The position numbers and the translations under genes are program-made. From assembly GCA_016213735.1 (NCBI GenBank), contig JACQZU010000019.1, forward strand, positions 1 through 64,000: a DNA stretch of 64,000 bases. The letters run 5' to 3'. The first letter of the stretch is position 1. Each line of letters starts with the position of its first letter. The notes below the pieces were generated by a model, which saw only the letters and a program-made list of their open reading frames with translations, was not told the DNA's origin and ran no database searches. This DNA is from Acidobacteriota bacterium (GTDB lineage Bacteria > Acidobacteriota > Holophagae > Holophagales > Holophagaceae). Below, piece by piece: positions 1 to 7,764 of this stretch.

Positions 1-42
1 CCCAGGCATGCCTGGGAGGCGCTCCCCCGGTGGGGACCTTCC

Positions 43-2235
43 TCAAACCTCTCCCTGGGGGGACGGCGCCGGGGCAGGCGCGGGTGCCTTCGGTGGGGGC
101 GGCGCGGACGGGGCGAGCTTGGGGGCCGGGGTGGCCTTGGGGCTAGGAGGAGCGGGCGGAGCCGGGGCAGTAGGCGGCGGAACGGGAGGCGGAGCGGTGA
201 CCGCCTTGGGAGCCCTGGGAGCCTTCGGGGGGGGCGGGGGAGCGCCCTGGTCCAGACTGGATTGCAGTTTTTCCAGTCGTCTGTTCAGGCGATCGATCTC
301 CGTTCGAAGCCGCTCCACCTCTCGCCGGGGGTCCTCCCTCCGGGGTTGGAGGATGATCCTCTTGCCCTGTCCGGGGTGGGCGTCCAGGTCGAAATCGAAA
401 TCGAAATCAAAGTCAGGATCTTCCAACCGATGGAGCCCCTTCAGACCTTCCAGCTTCTGATGAAGCTTCTCCTGGAGCTTCTGCATGTCGAAGTGCCTCA
501 TTTCCAGCTGGCCGTGGCGCCGTGAAAGTTCCTCGGCCTTTTTTTCAAGTTCACGGGCCTTCCATTCAAGCTGCTCCTCTCCATCACGGAAGACGAAGAC
601 CCTGGATTTCCCCTCTCCGTCCTTTTCCGTCCGCAGAACCTTGGCGCCGCCCTCCGGCAAGGTCTTGTGGATCCGGATTTCCCGCCGGGTTCCGGGGGCG
701 CCACCCTTCTCGATGATGACCTTCTTGCCCTCCACGCCATCGGAATCCACCTCCACGACGGTTTCCTTCCCGTCCCGGAGTTCCTTGTGCAGGCGAAGGA
801 CATGGTGTTTGTCCACGCCAGCCCCTTCTCCGCCCAGGACCGTCACTTCCACCCGATGTTCCTTTCCGTGACCCTGGGCTTCCTTCTCCTTGGATTTTTC
901 CTGCCGGATCTTCAAGTGCTGGAGTTCGCCGCGCAGCCAGTCCCGGTCCAGCGGCCGCTCTTCCCCGTTGACCGTGAAGGATCGCTTCTCGTCGCCCCCC
1001 TCCTTGGAAGCCCGGAACTTCTTCACTTGGCCCCCTTCCTTGTGGACGATTTCCAGGAGGCCCTTGTCCCCCAACTGGAACTCTGCCCCTCCATCGGGAA
1101 GGATTTTCACGTCCCCCGCGATTTTCACCTGCCGGGTCCCTTCCTTCCGTTTCTCGACCACCACGACCTTTTTCTCCTCCTTGGGCGCGGCCCCCTGGGC
1201 GGGAACAGTCGGCGCCTGCTCCCCGTTCAGATGGAGGACGGTCCCGGCCCCGAGGGCCGTGACCGCCAGGGCAGCGAGCAGCCCCGCCCGGCGGGTTCCG
1301 CTGGGGGGCAGGGCGGGAAGAAGCAGACGGCGGATGCGGTTCATGAGGTGGCCTCCTTGGGATGCAGGTGCGAGTTTGGAGAAATGGGACGGAATGGCGC
1401 GGAGTTCTTCCAGTTCCGCCAGGGCCCGGGCGTAGAGCACGGGGTCCCCGCAGACAGCCACCGCGGCGTCGTCGCAGCACAATTCCCGCTCCTGGCGGAG
1501 CTGGGCCGAAAGCCACCACACCGCAGGATGGTAGAACAGCAAGGTCTCCAGGGCGGATTGCAGCAGGTTCACCAGGTAGTCATGGCGCCGGATGTGGGCG
1601 AGTTCGTGGGCCAGGACCGCCTCCAGGGCCTCCGGGCTCAGGCCGGCGAAGGCCGCCACGGGGACCAGGATCGCGGGCCGCAGCCACCCCACCACCATGG
1701 GGGTCTGAACCCACGAGGAACGGAGCAGGCTCACGCCCTGCTGGATCCCCATCCTCCGGCCCAGGCCCCGCAGGCGAAGCTGCCAGTCCAGGTCGGCGTT
1801 TTCGGACAGTCGGGCCCGAAGCCTGACCAGCCACAGCCAGCCCCCCAGCAACCGCAAGCTCAAGAAGGCCACCCCCACCGCCCACGCACCCAGGGCCCAG
1901 GGCATCAGGGGGGCCAGAGGGCTCCCCGCAGGGGCCCCCGCTGGTGCGGGGAGGGCCTCCGACGGGGCCGTGCGAACGTCCGCAGGAGATCTTGCCGGAG
2001 CGATCTCAGCATTCTGCTTCCAACCCAGGTCGACCACCCGGTAGGTGGCCACCGGCGCGAGGGCCATGAGGGCCATGAAGGCGCAGGCGAGGGCGTAGCG
2101 GGCCTGGGGGCTCCGCCGGCGGAGAAGCCAGAGACCGGCCCTGGCCAGCAGCGCCAGCAGCGCCCCCTGCCATAAGAAATGAAGCAGGGCGAGGGCCAGG
2201 GTCCGGGCGGCGGAATGGTCTAACAGCTGGAACAT
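43..2235 (-). CDS. M56 (BlaR1/MecR1-like) membrane metallopeptidase
   Basis: A 730-residue membrane protein. N-terminal hydrophobic helices (about residues 8-38, 46-65, 108-137) surround a cytoplasmic zinc protease domain with HELAHIRRHDY at about 210-220 (HExxH) and a downstream ERELCCDD that supplies the usual third ligand region. A further membrane helix lies near 318-336. In BlaR1 relatives such a protease cleaves the BlaI repressor after an outside signal. Here the part after the last helix is not a penicillin-binding domain: it is a long charged, coiled-coil-rich segment with a run of alternating Asp-Phe, then a Pro/Ala-rich tail of about 80 residues. The signal sensed is therefore unknown and need not be beta-lactam. 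It starts 2 bp after the stop of the BlaI-type gene, so the two form one unit. Family assignment is firm; ligand is not. Confidence 0.9.
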   Translation of the reverse strand: MFQLLDHSAARTLALALLHFLWQGALLALLARAGLWLLRRRSPQARYALACAFMALMALAPVATYRVVDLGWKQNAEIAPARSPADVRTAPSEALPAPAGAPAGSPLAPLMPWALGAWAVGVAFLSLRLLGGWLWLVRLRARLSENADLDWQLRLRGLGRRMGIQQGVSLLRSSWVQTPMVVGWLRPAILVPVAAFAGLSPEALEAVLAHELAHIRRHDYLVNLLQSALETLLFYHPAVWWLSAQLRQERELCCDDAAVAVCGDPVLYARALAELEELRAIPSHFSKLAPASQGGHLMNRIRRLLLPALPPSGTRRAGLLAALAVTALGAGTVLHLNGEQAPTVPAQGAAPKEEKKVVVVEKRKEGTRQVKIAGDVKILPDGGAEFQLGDKGLLEIVHKEGGQVKKFRASKEGGDEKRSFTVNGEERPLDRDWLRGELQHLKIRQEKSKEKEAQGHGKEHRVEVTVLGGEGAGVDKHHVLRLHKELRDGKETVVEVDSDGVEGKKVIIEKGGAPGTRREIRIHKTLPEGGAKVLRTEKDGEGKSRVFVFRDGEEQLEWKARELEKKAEELSRRHGQLEMRHFDMQKLQEKLHQKLEGLKGLHRLEDPDFDFDFDFDLDAHPGQGKRIILQPRREDPRREVERLRTEIDRLNRRLEKLQSSLDQGAPPPPPKAPRAPKAVTAPPPVPPPTAPAPPAPPSPKATPAPKLAPSAPPPPKAPAPAPAPSPQGEV

Positions 2236-2237
2236 CG

Positions 2238-2609
2238 CTAGCCCTCCTTCTGGTCCAGGAGGCGCCGGATTTCCCGGAGTTCCTCCTGGCTCGCCTGGCC
2301 CGAGGCCAGCGCCTGGACCATGAGCTTCAGGGCGGATCCCCCGAAGGCCCGGCCCAGGAGGTCCTCCACCAGGGTCCGTTGGGTCTGGCCCTCGGTCTGG
2401 GCCGAGGCGTAGACGTGGGTCCGCTCCCGTTCGTCCCGGGTCACCAGGCCCTTCTCCGTCATGACCTGGAGCATCTTGAGCACGGTGGTGTAACCCAGGT
2501 CCCGGTCCTTCATCAACACCTCATGCACCTGGCGGACCGTGCTGGGACCCAGGGACCAGAGCACCCGGAGGATGGACAGTTCGCCGTCGGTGGGCCTGGG
2601 AAGGGTCAT
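2238..2609 (-). CDS. BlaI/MecI/CopY-family transcriptional repressor
   Basis: A 123-residue winged-helix repressor with the typical BlaI start (TDGELSILRVLW) and recognition-helix region (VRQVHEVLMKDRDLGYTTVLKML). The C-terminal helices serve for dimerisation in the family. It is directly upstream of the M56 peptidase gene, the classical pairing in which the peptidase inactivates the repressor. A GGAG lies 6-7 bases before the ATG at 2609. Two inverted repeats sit in its own promoter (2644-2680), which suggests autorepression. What else it controls cannot be read here. Confidence 0.92.
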   Translation of the reverse strand: MTLPRPTDGELSILRVLWSLGPSTVRQVHEVLMKDRDLGYTTVLKMLQVMTEKGLVTRDERERTHVYASAQTEGQTQRTLVEDLLGRAFGGSALKLMVQALASGQASQEELREIRRLLDQKEG

Positions 2610-2639
2610 GGGTGGCTCCGGGGATGTCCTACGAGAGAA

Positions 2640-2680
2640 AGTGTACGAAGTTTATCGTATGTTTCAACGAAAGATTTCGT
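2640..2680 (-). promoter_or_regulatory. Promoter of the BlaI-M56 unit with two palindromic candidate operators
   Basis: On the minus strand a -35 box TTGAAA (2662-2667) is followed after 16 bases by a -10-like TACACT (2640-2645). Palindrome 1 (2644-2659) has arms TACGA/TCGTA around six bases and lies between the boxes. Palindrome 2 (2667-2680), ACGAAAGATTTCGT, has arms ACGAAA/TTTCGT and abuts the -35. Their centres are 22 bp apart, about two helical turns, on the same DNA face. The arrangement fits cooperative binding by the adjacent BlaI-type dimer. The motif differs from the staphylococcal TACA/TGTA operator, so this is an inference from position and symmetry. Confidence 0.55.
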
Positions 2681-2696
2681 ACTACCTCATAACTCG

Positions 2697-2715
2697 ATTT
2701 TTCGTTGATTTTCCG
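2697..2715 (+). repeat. 19-bp direct repeat, left copy
   Basis: ATTTTTCGTTGATTTTCCG occurs here and again, identical and in the same orientation, at 4724-4742. Both copies lie in AT-rich intergenic DNA, and between them are dinB and an SRAP gene remnant. They may mark the ends of an inserted or rearranged segment, or be shared regulatory sites. Confidence 0.6.
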
Positions 2716-2930
2716 CCATTGTCCTGTGCCGAATCGATTGGAAGCGGGCACGCTGGGTTTGAGGATTCACCAAATGGTTTGATAAACCCGGCCATTTGAG
2801 TGCTAGCGAGGGGATTGGGGCTTCCCCGACACGGCCTTCCGGTCAAGGCCTCTTCCACGTGAGAGCTGCGGGCTGGTCGATTGAGGAACTGCTGACCCCC
2901 TTGCAAGCCACCCACCTGAACATCTACCCC
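2716..2930. other. Intergenic region between the BlaI promoter and the 3' end of dinB
   Basis: With the BlaI promoter this makes a 321-bp gap between genes. No start codon with a ribosome-binding site and no RNA gene is seen. On the plus strand around 2865-2935 an open frame reads ELLTPLQATHLNIYPSG. It faintly resembles the LSPLxxEHIN-type C-terminus of Tn3-family transposases, but it is too short and diverged to call. Confidence 0.35.
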
Positions 2931-4109
2931 TCAGGGATCCAGGTCCTGGAACAGCGCGGCGACAGGTTCCGCAGCCCGGCTTGGCTCGGTCGCGCCCAGC
3001 GTGTACTCGCACGCCTTCACCAAGGAGCTGGCGCGGATCCCCAGGAGCCGGAGCTTCCGGTCGAAGGTGACGCGCTTCAGGCAGGTGCGCGCCGCGTCGC
3101 GGATCGGGAGGGCGTCCGAGATGGGCACCTCCAGCGAGTGGTCCCGGGTGATCGTGGAGAAGTCTTCGAAGCGCAGCTTTATGCCGATGGTGCGCGCCAG
3201 GAGCTCTTTGCGGGCCAGGTCCTTCGCCAAGCGCCCGCAGAGATCCAGCAGGATGCGGGACAGCGCCTCGCGGTCAGACTTCGGATGCAGGTCCCGCTCA
3301 AAGGTGGTCTCCCGGCTGATGGACTTCGGCTCCCGGGTGATGGTCAGGGGGCGGTCGTCCCTGCCATGGGCGGCCTCCTGCAGCCAGGCGCCATAGCTCT
3401 TACCGAAATGTTCCAGCAGGAAGGCGGGGGCCGCCTTCGCGAGCTCGCCGATGGTCCGGATCCCTAGACCCTCCAGCTTCGCGGTGGCCTTGGGACCGAT
3501 GCCGTTGAGGGCTGAGCACGGCAGCGGCCAGATGCGACTCGGGATGTCCTCCAGGCCGAGGATGGTGAGTCCGTCGGGCTTGCCCAGCTCTGAAGCCAGC
3601 TTGGAGAGAAGCTTGTTGGGGGTGATCCCGATGGAGCAGGTGAGGCCCGTGGCCTGGCGCACCGCGTCCTTCAGACGCTGGGCGATCGCCCGCGTTTCGC
3701 CCTCCACGTCGGTGAGGTCGAGGTAGATCTCGTCGATCCCCCGGTCCTCGATGAGGGGCACGATCTCCGCCACGGCCGCCTTGAACTGCCGGGAGATGCG
3801 GCCGTAGGTCTCGAAATCGCCCCCCAGCAGGATCGCGTCCGGCGCCAGGGCCGCCGCCTTCATGAGCCCCATCCCCGATCGCACCCCGAAGGCCCGCGCC
3901 TCGTAGGTCGCCGTGGTGACCACGCCCCGGCCGGCGTAGCTCTTCAACCGCGGGAATGCCTCGCCCTCCTGGGGCGCCGACTTTCGACGCCCACCGATCA
4001 CCACCGGCCTCCCCTTCAGCTCGGGATAGCGCAGCAATTCCACCGACGCGTAGTAGGCGTCCATGTCCAGGTGGGCGATCCGGCGGGGGCGAGGGGGGAG
4101 CGGATCCAC
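2931..4109 (-). CDS. dinB: DNA polymerase IV (Y-family translesion polymerase)
   Basis: A 392-residue Y-family polymerase. The N-terminus carries the DMDAYYASVE palm motif, and the second acidic motif is RGIDEIYLDLTD. A thumb with helix-hairpin-helix follows (NGIGPKATAKLEGLGIRTIGELA), then a little-finger domain. The family copies past damaged or distorted template bases with low fidelity. The start codon is GTG at 4109, with AGGA about seven bases upstream. The last residues (AALFQDLDP) may serve as a clamp-binding tail, but the match to the usual QLxLxL peptide is poor. An SRAP remnant lies divergently upstream, and many bacteria pair translesion and SRAP genes under SOS control. No convincing LexA box was seen. 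Confidence 0.96.
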   Translation of the reverse strand: MDPLPPRPRRIAHLDMDAYYASVELLRYPELKGRPVVIGGRRKSAPQEGEAFPRLKSYAGRGVVTTATYEARAFGVRSGMGLMKAAALAPDAILLGGDFETYGRISRQFKAAVAEIVPLIEDRGIDEIYLDLTDVEGETRAIAQRLKDAVRQATGLTCSIGITPNKLLSKLASELGKPDGLTILGLEDIPSRIWPLPCSALNGIGPKATAKLEGLGIRTIGELAKAAPAFLLEHFGKSYGAWLQEAAHGRDDRPLTITREPKSISRETTFERDLHPKSDREALSRILLDLCGRLAKDLARKELLARTIGIKLRFEDFSTITRDHSLEVPISDALPIRDAARTCLKRVTFDRKLRLLGIRASSLVKACEYTLGATEPSRAAEPVAALFQDLDP

Positions 4110-4231
4110 GCAATTCCTGAGAGAGGTGATGGCGAAATATTAACGAATCTATTGTTCTGGCGGGCAGGAATCTACGGCATCGAGGCCAGGACGTGGTCCT
4201 TTTCAGGGAGTTCGCATGCGGAATCCGCTGA

Positions 4232-4501
4232 AACCTCGAGGACACCGGGGCCGTCTGGGAGCTGAGCCTGCGGGTGGATGGCCTGCGCAAGGTCCTGCCG
4301 ATCCAGGACCGGATGCCGGTCATTCTCCCGTTGGAGTCCTGGCCTCTCTGGCCCGACGAGACAACCCCTGCAGAGAAGCTAAAGCCGCTGTTCGTGCCAT
4401 CACCTTCGGACCAGCTGATCGCGCACCCGGTGGGGCCCAGGGTTGGCCGCGTTCAAAATGACGATCCAGAGCTCGTCGCTCCCGTCTGGGGCGATGGGTA
4501 G
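4232..4501 (+). pseudogene. C-terminal remnant of an SRAP (YedK/HMCES) gene
   Basis: The frame opens after a TGA at 4229-4231 and reads about 89 codons to a TAG at 4499-4501. It contains LPIQDRMPVILP and, about 50 residues later, RVGRVQNDDPELVAPV. These match the C-terminal IHDRMPVIL and VNxxxNDxPELIxP hallmarks of SOS-response-associated peptidase (SRAP) proteins, which crosslink abasic sites in single-stranded DNA through an N-terminal Cys2. The N-terminal two thirds, including MCGR and the catalytic Cys, is missing upstream, where the sequence is non-coding. I read it as a truncated relic, not a functional gene. A GTG at 4274 could start a 75-residue peptide, but no good ribosome-binding site is seen. 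Confidence 0.72.
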
Positions 4502-4723
4502 CCCTCCCCTGTGGGTTGGGTTGATCCCAGCAGAGCTCGCCATACTCCGGTTGAAACGAGTGGGGAGCAACCTCGGGGAAACAGGATTGAACCCGGGGGC
4601 GCCTCCCATGGCCTGGAGTTCGCTTCCTCGTGAGAGCCCCCAAGTTCCAATCTGATCACTAAAAGCTGACTTGATTTGTCTTTGATCTAATAGTCGTTTT
4701 TTTGCGTTCAAAGTACTCCTGAC

Positions 4724-4742
4724 ATTTTTCGTTGATTTTCCG
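4724..4742 (+). repeat. 19-bp direct repeat, right copy
   Basis: Second, identical copy of the repeat at 2697-2715. It lies 15 bp before the start of the DinG-like helicase gene, in a short AT-rich stretch (4640-4745) that looks like that gene's promoter region. Confidence 0.6.
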
Positions 4743-4756
4743 GCATCCTCGCTGGG

Positions 4757-6889
4757 ATGAAGTCCGTCCGCCGATCCGGCGTCCATCCGAGCGAACCTCC
4801 CCTGGAGGCTGAAACGGGGGCGCGGACCCTGATCCATCCCATGGACCCTTTCTTCGGCCCTCCGGAAGGGCGGATCTTCGGGTGTTTCCCCGGAGCGGAG
4901 GATCGCCCGGGGCAGCGCCGCATGGCGGAACGGGTGTTCGACCACATCCAGGAAAGCGCCGGAAGGATCCAGGCCTGGAAAGCTTCTGGAGGCGATCCGG
5001 AATCGAGGCCGGAAGCATTGATCCTGCCCATCGAGGCGGGCACCGGAACGGGGAAATCCCTGGGCTACCTGGTGCCCGCCCTGGCGGCTGGACAATTTCC
5101 GGTCATGGTGGCGACCCGCACCAAGAACCTTCAGCGGCAGCTTCTGGAGAACGACCTGCCCCGGGCCCAGGGGATTCTGGGGACGGAATTCCGCGCGGTG
5201 GTGGCCAAGGGCCGCTCCAACTACCTCTGCCGGGCCGCCTGGGAGCAGCTTCGGGACCATCCGGTGGAACTGGACCGCCAGGACTACGAGCTCTGGCAGG
5301 CCCTGCCCCGGTGGGCGGAGGAGACGACGACGGGTGACCGGGAGGAGATCCTCCGCTACGGGGAGGGAGAGTCGGAACTCTGGGACCGGGTCAACGCCCG
5401 CGCCGAACGCTGCACGGGGCGGCAGTGCCCCCGTTTCGAGGACTGCTTCCTCACCAGCCTCAAACAGCAGCTTGCGGAGGCCCAGCTGGTCATCGTCAAC
5501 CACGCCCTCCTCATGGCCGACCGGGTGCTGCGCCAGAGCGACTTCGGCCAGGTTCTGCCCGACACTCCCGTCCTGGTCCTCGACGAGGCTCACGAGATCG
5601 AGGAACAGGTCACCGACAGCTGCGCCGAGTCCTGGTCCAACCGGGCCATGTCCCTCCTCCTGGCCGACCTGGATTCCGCCGCGGCCGCCGATCCCGGCGG
5701 CGGCGCCCTCGCCGCCCTGTGCCCTCCCTGGCGGGATAGCTGGGAAGCCCTGGTCGCCCTGGTTCCAGGGGAGGGGGGGACCTACGGGCTGGAGGATGCC
5801 CGGGTGCCCTTCCAGGCCCTCGCGGATGCCGTCGGGAACTGGGTCGAGCGCGGGCAGCCGGTTTGGGCCGAAGCCCGGCGCCTGGGGAGCCAGGAGAAGG
5901 AGGGCGAGGCGCCCCGCCTCTGGCCCCGCCTGGCCCAGCGGGTCGGCCTGGCCTTCGACCGGATGGAGCGGGTCTTCGCCCAGCCGGAGGGCTGGGTGTC
6001 CACCCTCACGCGCGAGGGGCCCCGCAGCGTGCTCTTCAAGTCCAACCCCGTGGCCGTCCAGGAGCTCTTCCACGAGCACATCCGCCGGGGCTTCGAGAGC
6101 GTCCTTCTCACGAGCGCGACCCTCAGGGACGGGCGGGGCTTCAACGGCCTCCGCCTGCGCCTGGGCCTCACGGAGACCGAGGCGGGGCGGGCGGAAGTGG
6201 TGGAGAGCCCCTTCGAATTCGAGGCCCAGGGCCTGCTTTTCGTCCCCCCGGACCTGCCTGAGCGCCGGGCCGGGCCCCAGGGGGTGGGCAGCCCGGACTG
6301 GCAGGAGGCCAGCCTTCGGGCCATGGAACGGCTCCTGGGCGCCAGCGGGGGGCGGGCCCTCCTCCTCTTCACCAGCCGCAAGATGCTGCACGCCTTCAAG
6401 CCCAGGCTGGAATCGGCCCTGCCCGACCTCACCTTCTTCGCCCAGGGGGGGCACCTCAGCCGCCGGCAACTCCTCGAGCGCTTCCGGACGACCCCCCGGG
6501 CCGCGCTCCTGGGCCTGGCCAGTTTCTGGCAGGGCGTGGACCTCCCGGGGGAGGCCCTCACCCTGGTGATCGTGGCCAGCCTGCCCTTCGCGCCCCCGGA
6601 TGACCCGGTCCTGCAGGCGAGGGTGCGGAAGGCCGAGGAGGAGCGCCCAGGCCTGGGGTTCATCGGCATCCAGGTGCCCCTGATGACCCTGAAGCTCAAA
6701 CAGGGCATCGGGCGCCTGATCCGGACCCGCCGGGACCGGGGGGTGGTGGCCATCCTCGATCCGCGCCTTCTCCTGCCCCACGAGGATCCTGCGGGGAAGC
6801 GCTACGCCGCCCAGGTCCGCGCGGCGCTGCCGCCTTTCCCCCTCACCCGGGACTGGGAGGCGGTGGAATCCTTCCTGGGGAGGATCTGA
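4757..6889 (+). CDS. dinG: DinG/XPD-like ATP-dependent DNA helicase
   Basis: A 710-residue superfamily-2 helicase. Walker A is EAGTGTGKS at 93-101 and the DEAH box is at 276-279. Four cysteines between them (C158, C219, C224, C230) match the 4Fe-4S domain of the XPD/DinG group. Motif VI is GIGRLIRTRRDRG near the end. DinG-type enzymes unwind 5'-overhang substrates, R-loops and G-quadruplexes. There is no N-terminal exonuclease domain, unlike the Gram-positive DinG. ATG 4757 gives the longest form, but similarity to the family begins at MDPFFGPPEGR, so ATG 4841 is an equally possible start; neither has a strong ribosome-binding site. The lytic transglycosylase gene follows after 20 bp. Confidence 0.93.
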   Translation: MKSVRRSGVHPSEPPLEAETGARTLIHPMDPFFGPPEGRIFGCFPGAEDRPGQRRMAERVFDHIQESAGRIQAWKASGGDPESRPEALILPIEAGTGTGKSLGYLVPALAAGQFPVMVATRTKNLQRQLLENDLPRAQGILGTEFRAVVAKGRSNYLCRAAWEQLRDHPVELDRQDYELWQALPRWAEETTTGDREEILRYGEGESELWDRVNARAERCTGRQCPRFEDCFLTSLKQQLAEAQLVIVNHALLMADRVLRQSDFGQVLPDTPVLVLDEAHEIEEQVTDSCAESWSNRAMSLLLADLDSAAAADPGGGALAALCPPWRDSWEALVALVPGEGGTYGLEDARVPFQALADAVGNWVERGQPVWAEARRLGSQEKEGEAPRLWPRLAQRVGLAFDRMERVFAQPEGWVSTLTREGPRSVLFKSNPVAVQELFHEHIRRGFESVLLTSATLRDGRGFNGLRLRLGLTETEAGRAEVVESPFEFEAQGLLFVPPDLPERRAGPQGVGSPDWQEASLRAMERLLGASGGRALLLFTSRKMLHAFKPRLESALPDLTFFAQGGHLSRRQLLERFRTTPRAALLGLASFWQGVDLPGEALTLVIVASLPFAPPDDPVLQARVRKAEEERPGLGFIGIQVPLMTLKLKQGIGRLIRTRRDRGVVAILDPRLLLPHEDPAGKRYAAQVRAALPPFPLTRDWEAVESFLGRI

Positions 6890-6909
6890 GGGTCCGGAAC
6901 CTATACTGG

Positions 6910-7764
6910 ATGAAGATGCGTCCCACCGTCCCCCTCCTCCTGGCCCTGGCGGCCGCCCTGCTCCCTGCGCGGGCACCCAAGGTGCAGCGGGGGAGCACCT
7001 ACCTCTACACCTACACGGACCGGGACGGCCGGCTGGTGATCAACAACCTTCCGCCTTCCTCGGTCTCAGGCCAGGGACTGGTCCTCAAACACGTCGGGGT
7101 GGGACACATCCGGCTGGCCATCACGAAGGTCGAGATGGGCCGGGTGATCCGGAGCCCCGAGCTCCTGGCCCTGGTGGACGACATCGCCCAGGCCCAGGGG
7201 GTGGACCCCTTCCTGGCCCGGGCCATCATCCAGGCGGAGAGCGCCTTCGACGACCGCGCCCGGAGCCGGGCAGGGGCCCTGGGCCTGATGCAGCTCATGC
7301 CTGCCACCGCAATGCGGTTCGGGGTGGTGGACCCCTTCGACACCCGCCAGAACATCCTGGGGGGCTGCAAGTATCTCCGCTGGCTTCAGGATTACTACAA
7401 GGGCGATTCCCTGAGGGTCATCGCCGCCTACAACGCGGGCGAAGGGGCCGTGGACCGTCACAAGGGGGTCCCCCCCTACCGTGAGACCCGGGCCTACGTG
7501 CCGAAGGTCATGGAACTCTGGACCAAGCGCCTGGTCCAGCCCGACCCCCGGGCGGCGGGGTCCATGGAACTCCTGAAGCGGGGCCGTGGAGGCTTCCAGG
7601 TGGACGAGGCCCAACTCCCACCGACCAAAGTGGCCGAACTCCAGGAGCGCTTTCCGGTGGTGCTCTACCAGTGGACGGACCCCCAGGGCCGGGTCCAGAT
7701 CAGCGACGCGCCGCCGCCCAAGGGCACTCCCGGGGTGAAGACCTTCGGCTCCGGTGCGCCCTAG
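6910..7764 (+). CDS. Lytic transglycosylase (SLT domain) with flanking DUF4124-like segments
   Basis: A 284-residue exported murein-cleaving protein. A signal peptide covers about residues 1-22. The SLT domain spans about 90-190, with the catalytic Glu110 in IIQAESAF, GLMQLMPATA and AAYNAGEGAV. It would cleave the MurNAc-GlcNAc bond and leave 1,6-anhydro ends. Two similar short segments, YLYTYTDRDGRLVINN near residue 31 and VVLYQWTDPQGRVQISDAPP near the C-terminus, resemble DUF4124 and bracket the catalytic domain. ATG 6916 is an alternative start. It is convergent with the HPt gene, with no gap. Confidence 0.92.
   Translation: MKMRPTVPLLLALAAALLPARAPKVQRGSTYLYTYTDRDGRLVINNLPPSSVSGQGLVLKHVGVGHIRLAITKVEMGRVIRSPELLALVDDIAQAQGVDPFLARAIIQAESAFDDRARSRAGALGLMQLMPATAMRFGVVDPFDTRQNILGGCKYLRWLQDYYKGDSLRVIAAYNAGEGAVDRHKGVPPYRETRAYVPKVMELWTKRLVQPDPRAAGSMELLKRGRGGFQVDEAQLPPTKVAELQERFPVVLYQWTDPQGRVQISDAPPPKGTPGVKTFGSGAP

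Noticed and set aside
390-425. Short repeat of a GAAATC unit in the M56 gene as a microsatellite or phase-variable tract
   Set aside because: The unit is six bases and in frame (Asp-Phe repeats), so length change would not switch the frame.
584-1519. Long overlapping frames in the wrong strand or phase of GC-rich genes
   Set aside because: They lack ribosome-binding sites and family similarity, and follow from high GC third positions. This also applies to similar frames elsewhere in the window.
4126-4165. GAAT-N5-GTTC upstream of dinB as a LexA box
   Set aside because: Spacing and half sites do not match a known LexA operator, and no other candidate box was seen near uvrA or the DinG-like gene.
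4540-4610. Minus-strand stretch with GGGTTCAATCC, like a tRNA T-arm
   Set aside because: The stem bases around it do not pair, and no D-arm, anticodon arm or acceptor stem can be drawn. No tRNA is called.
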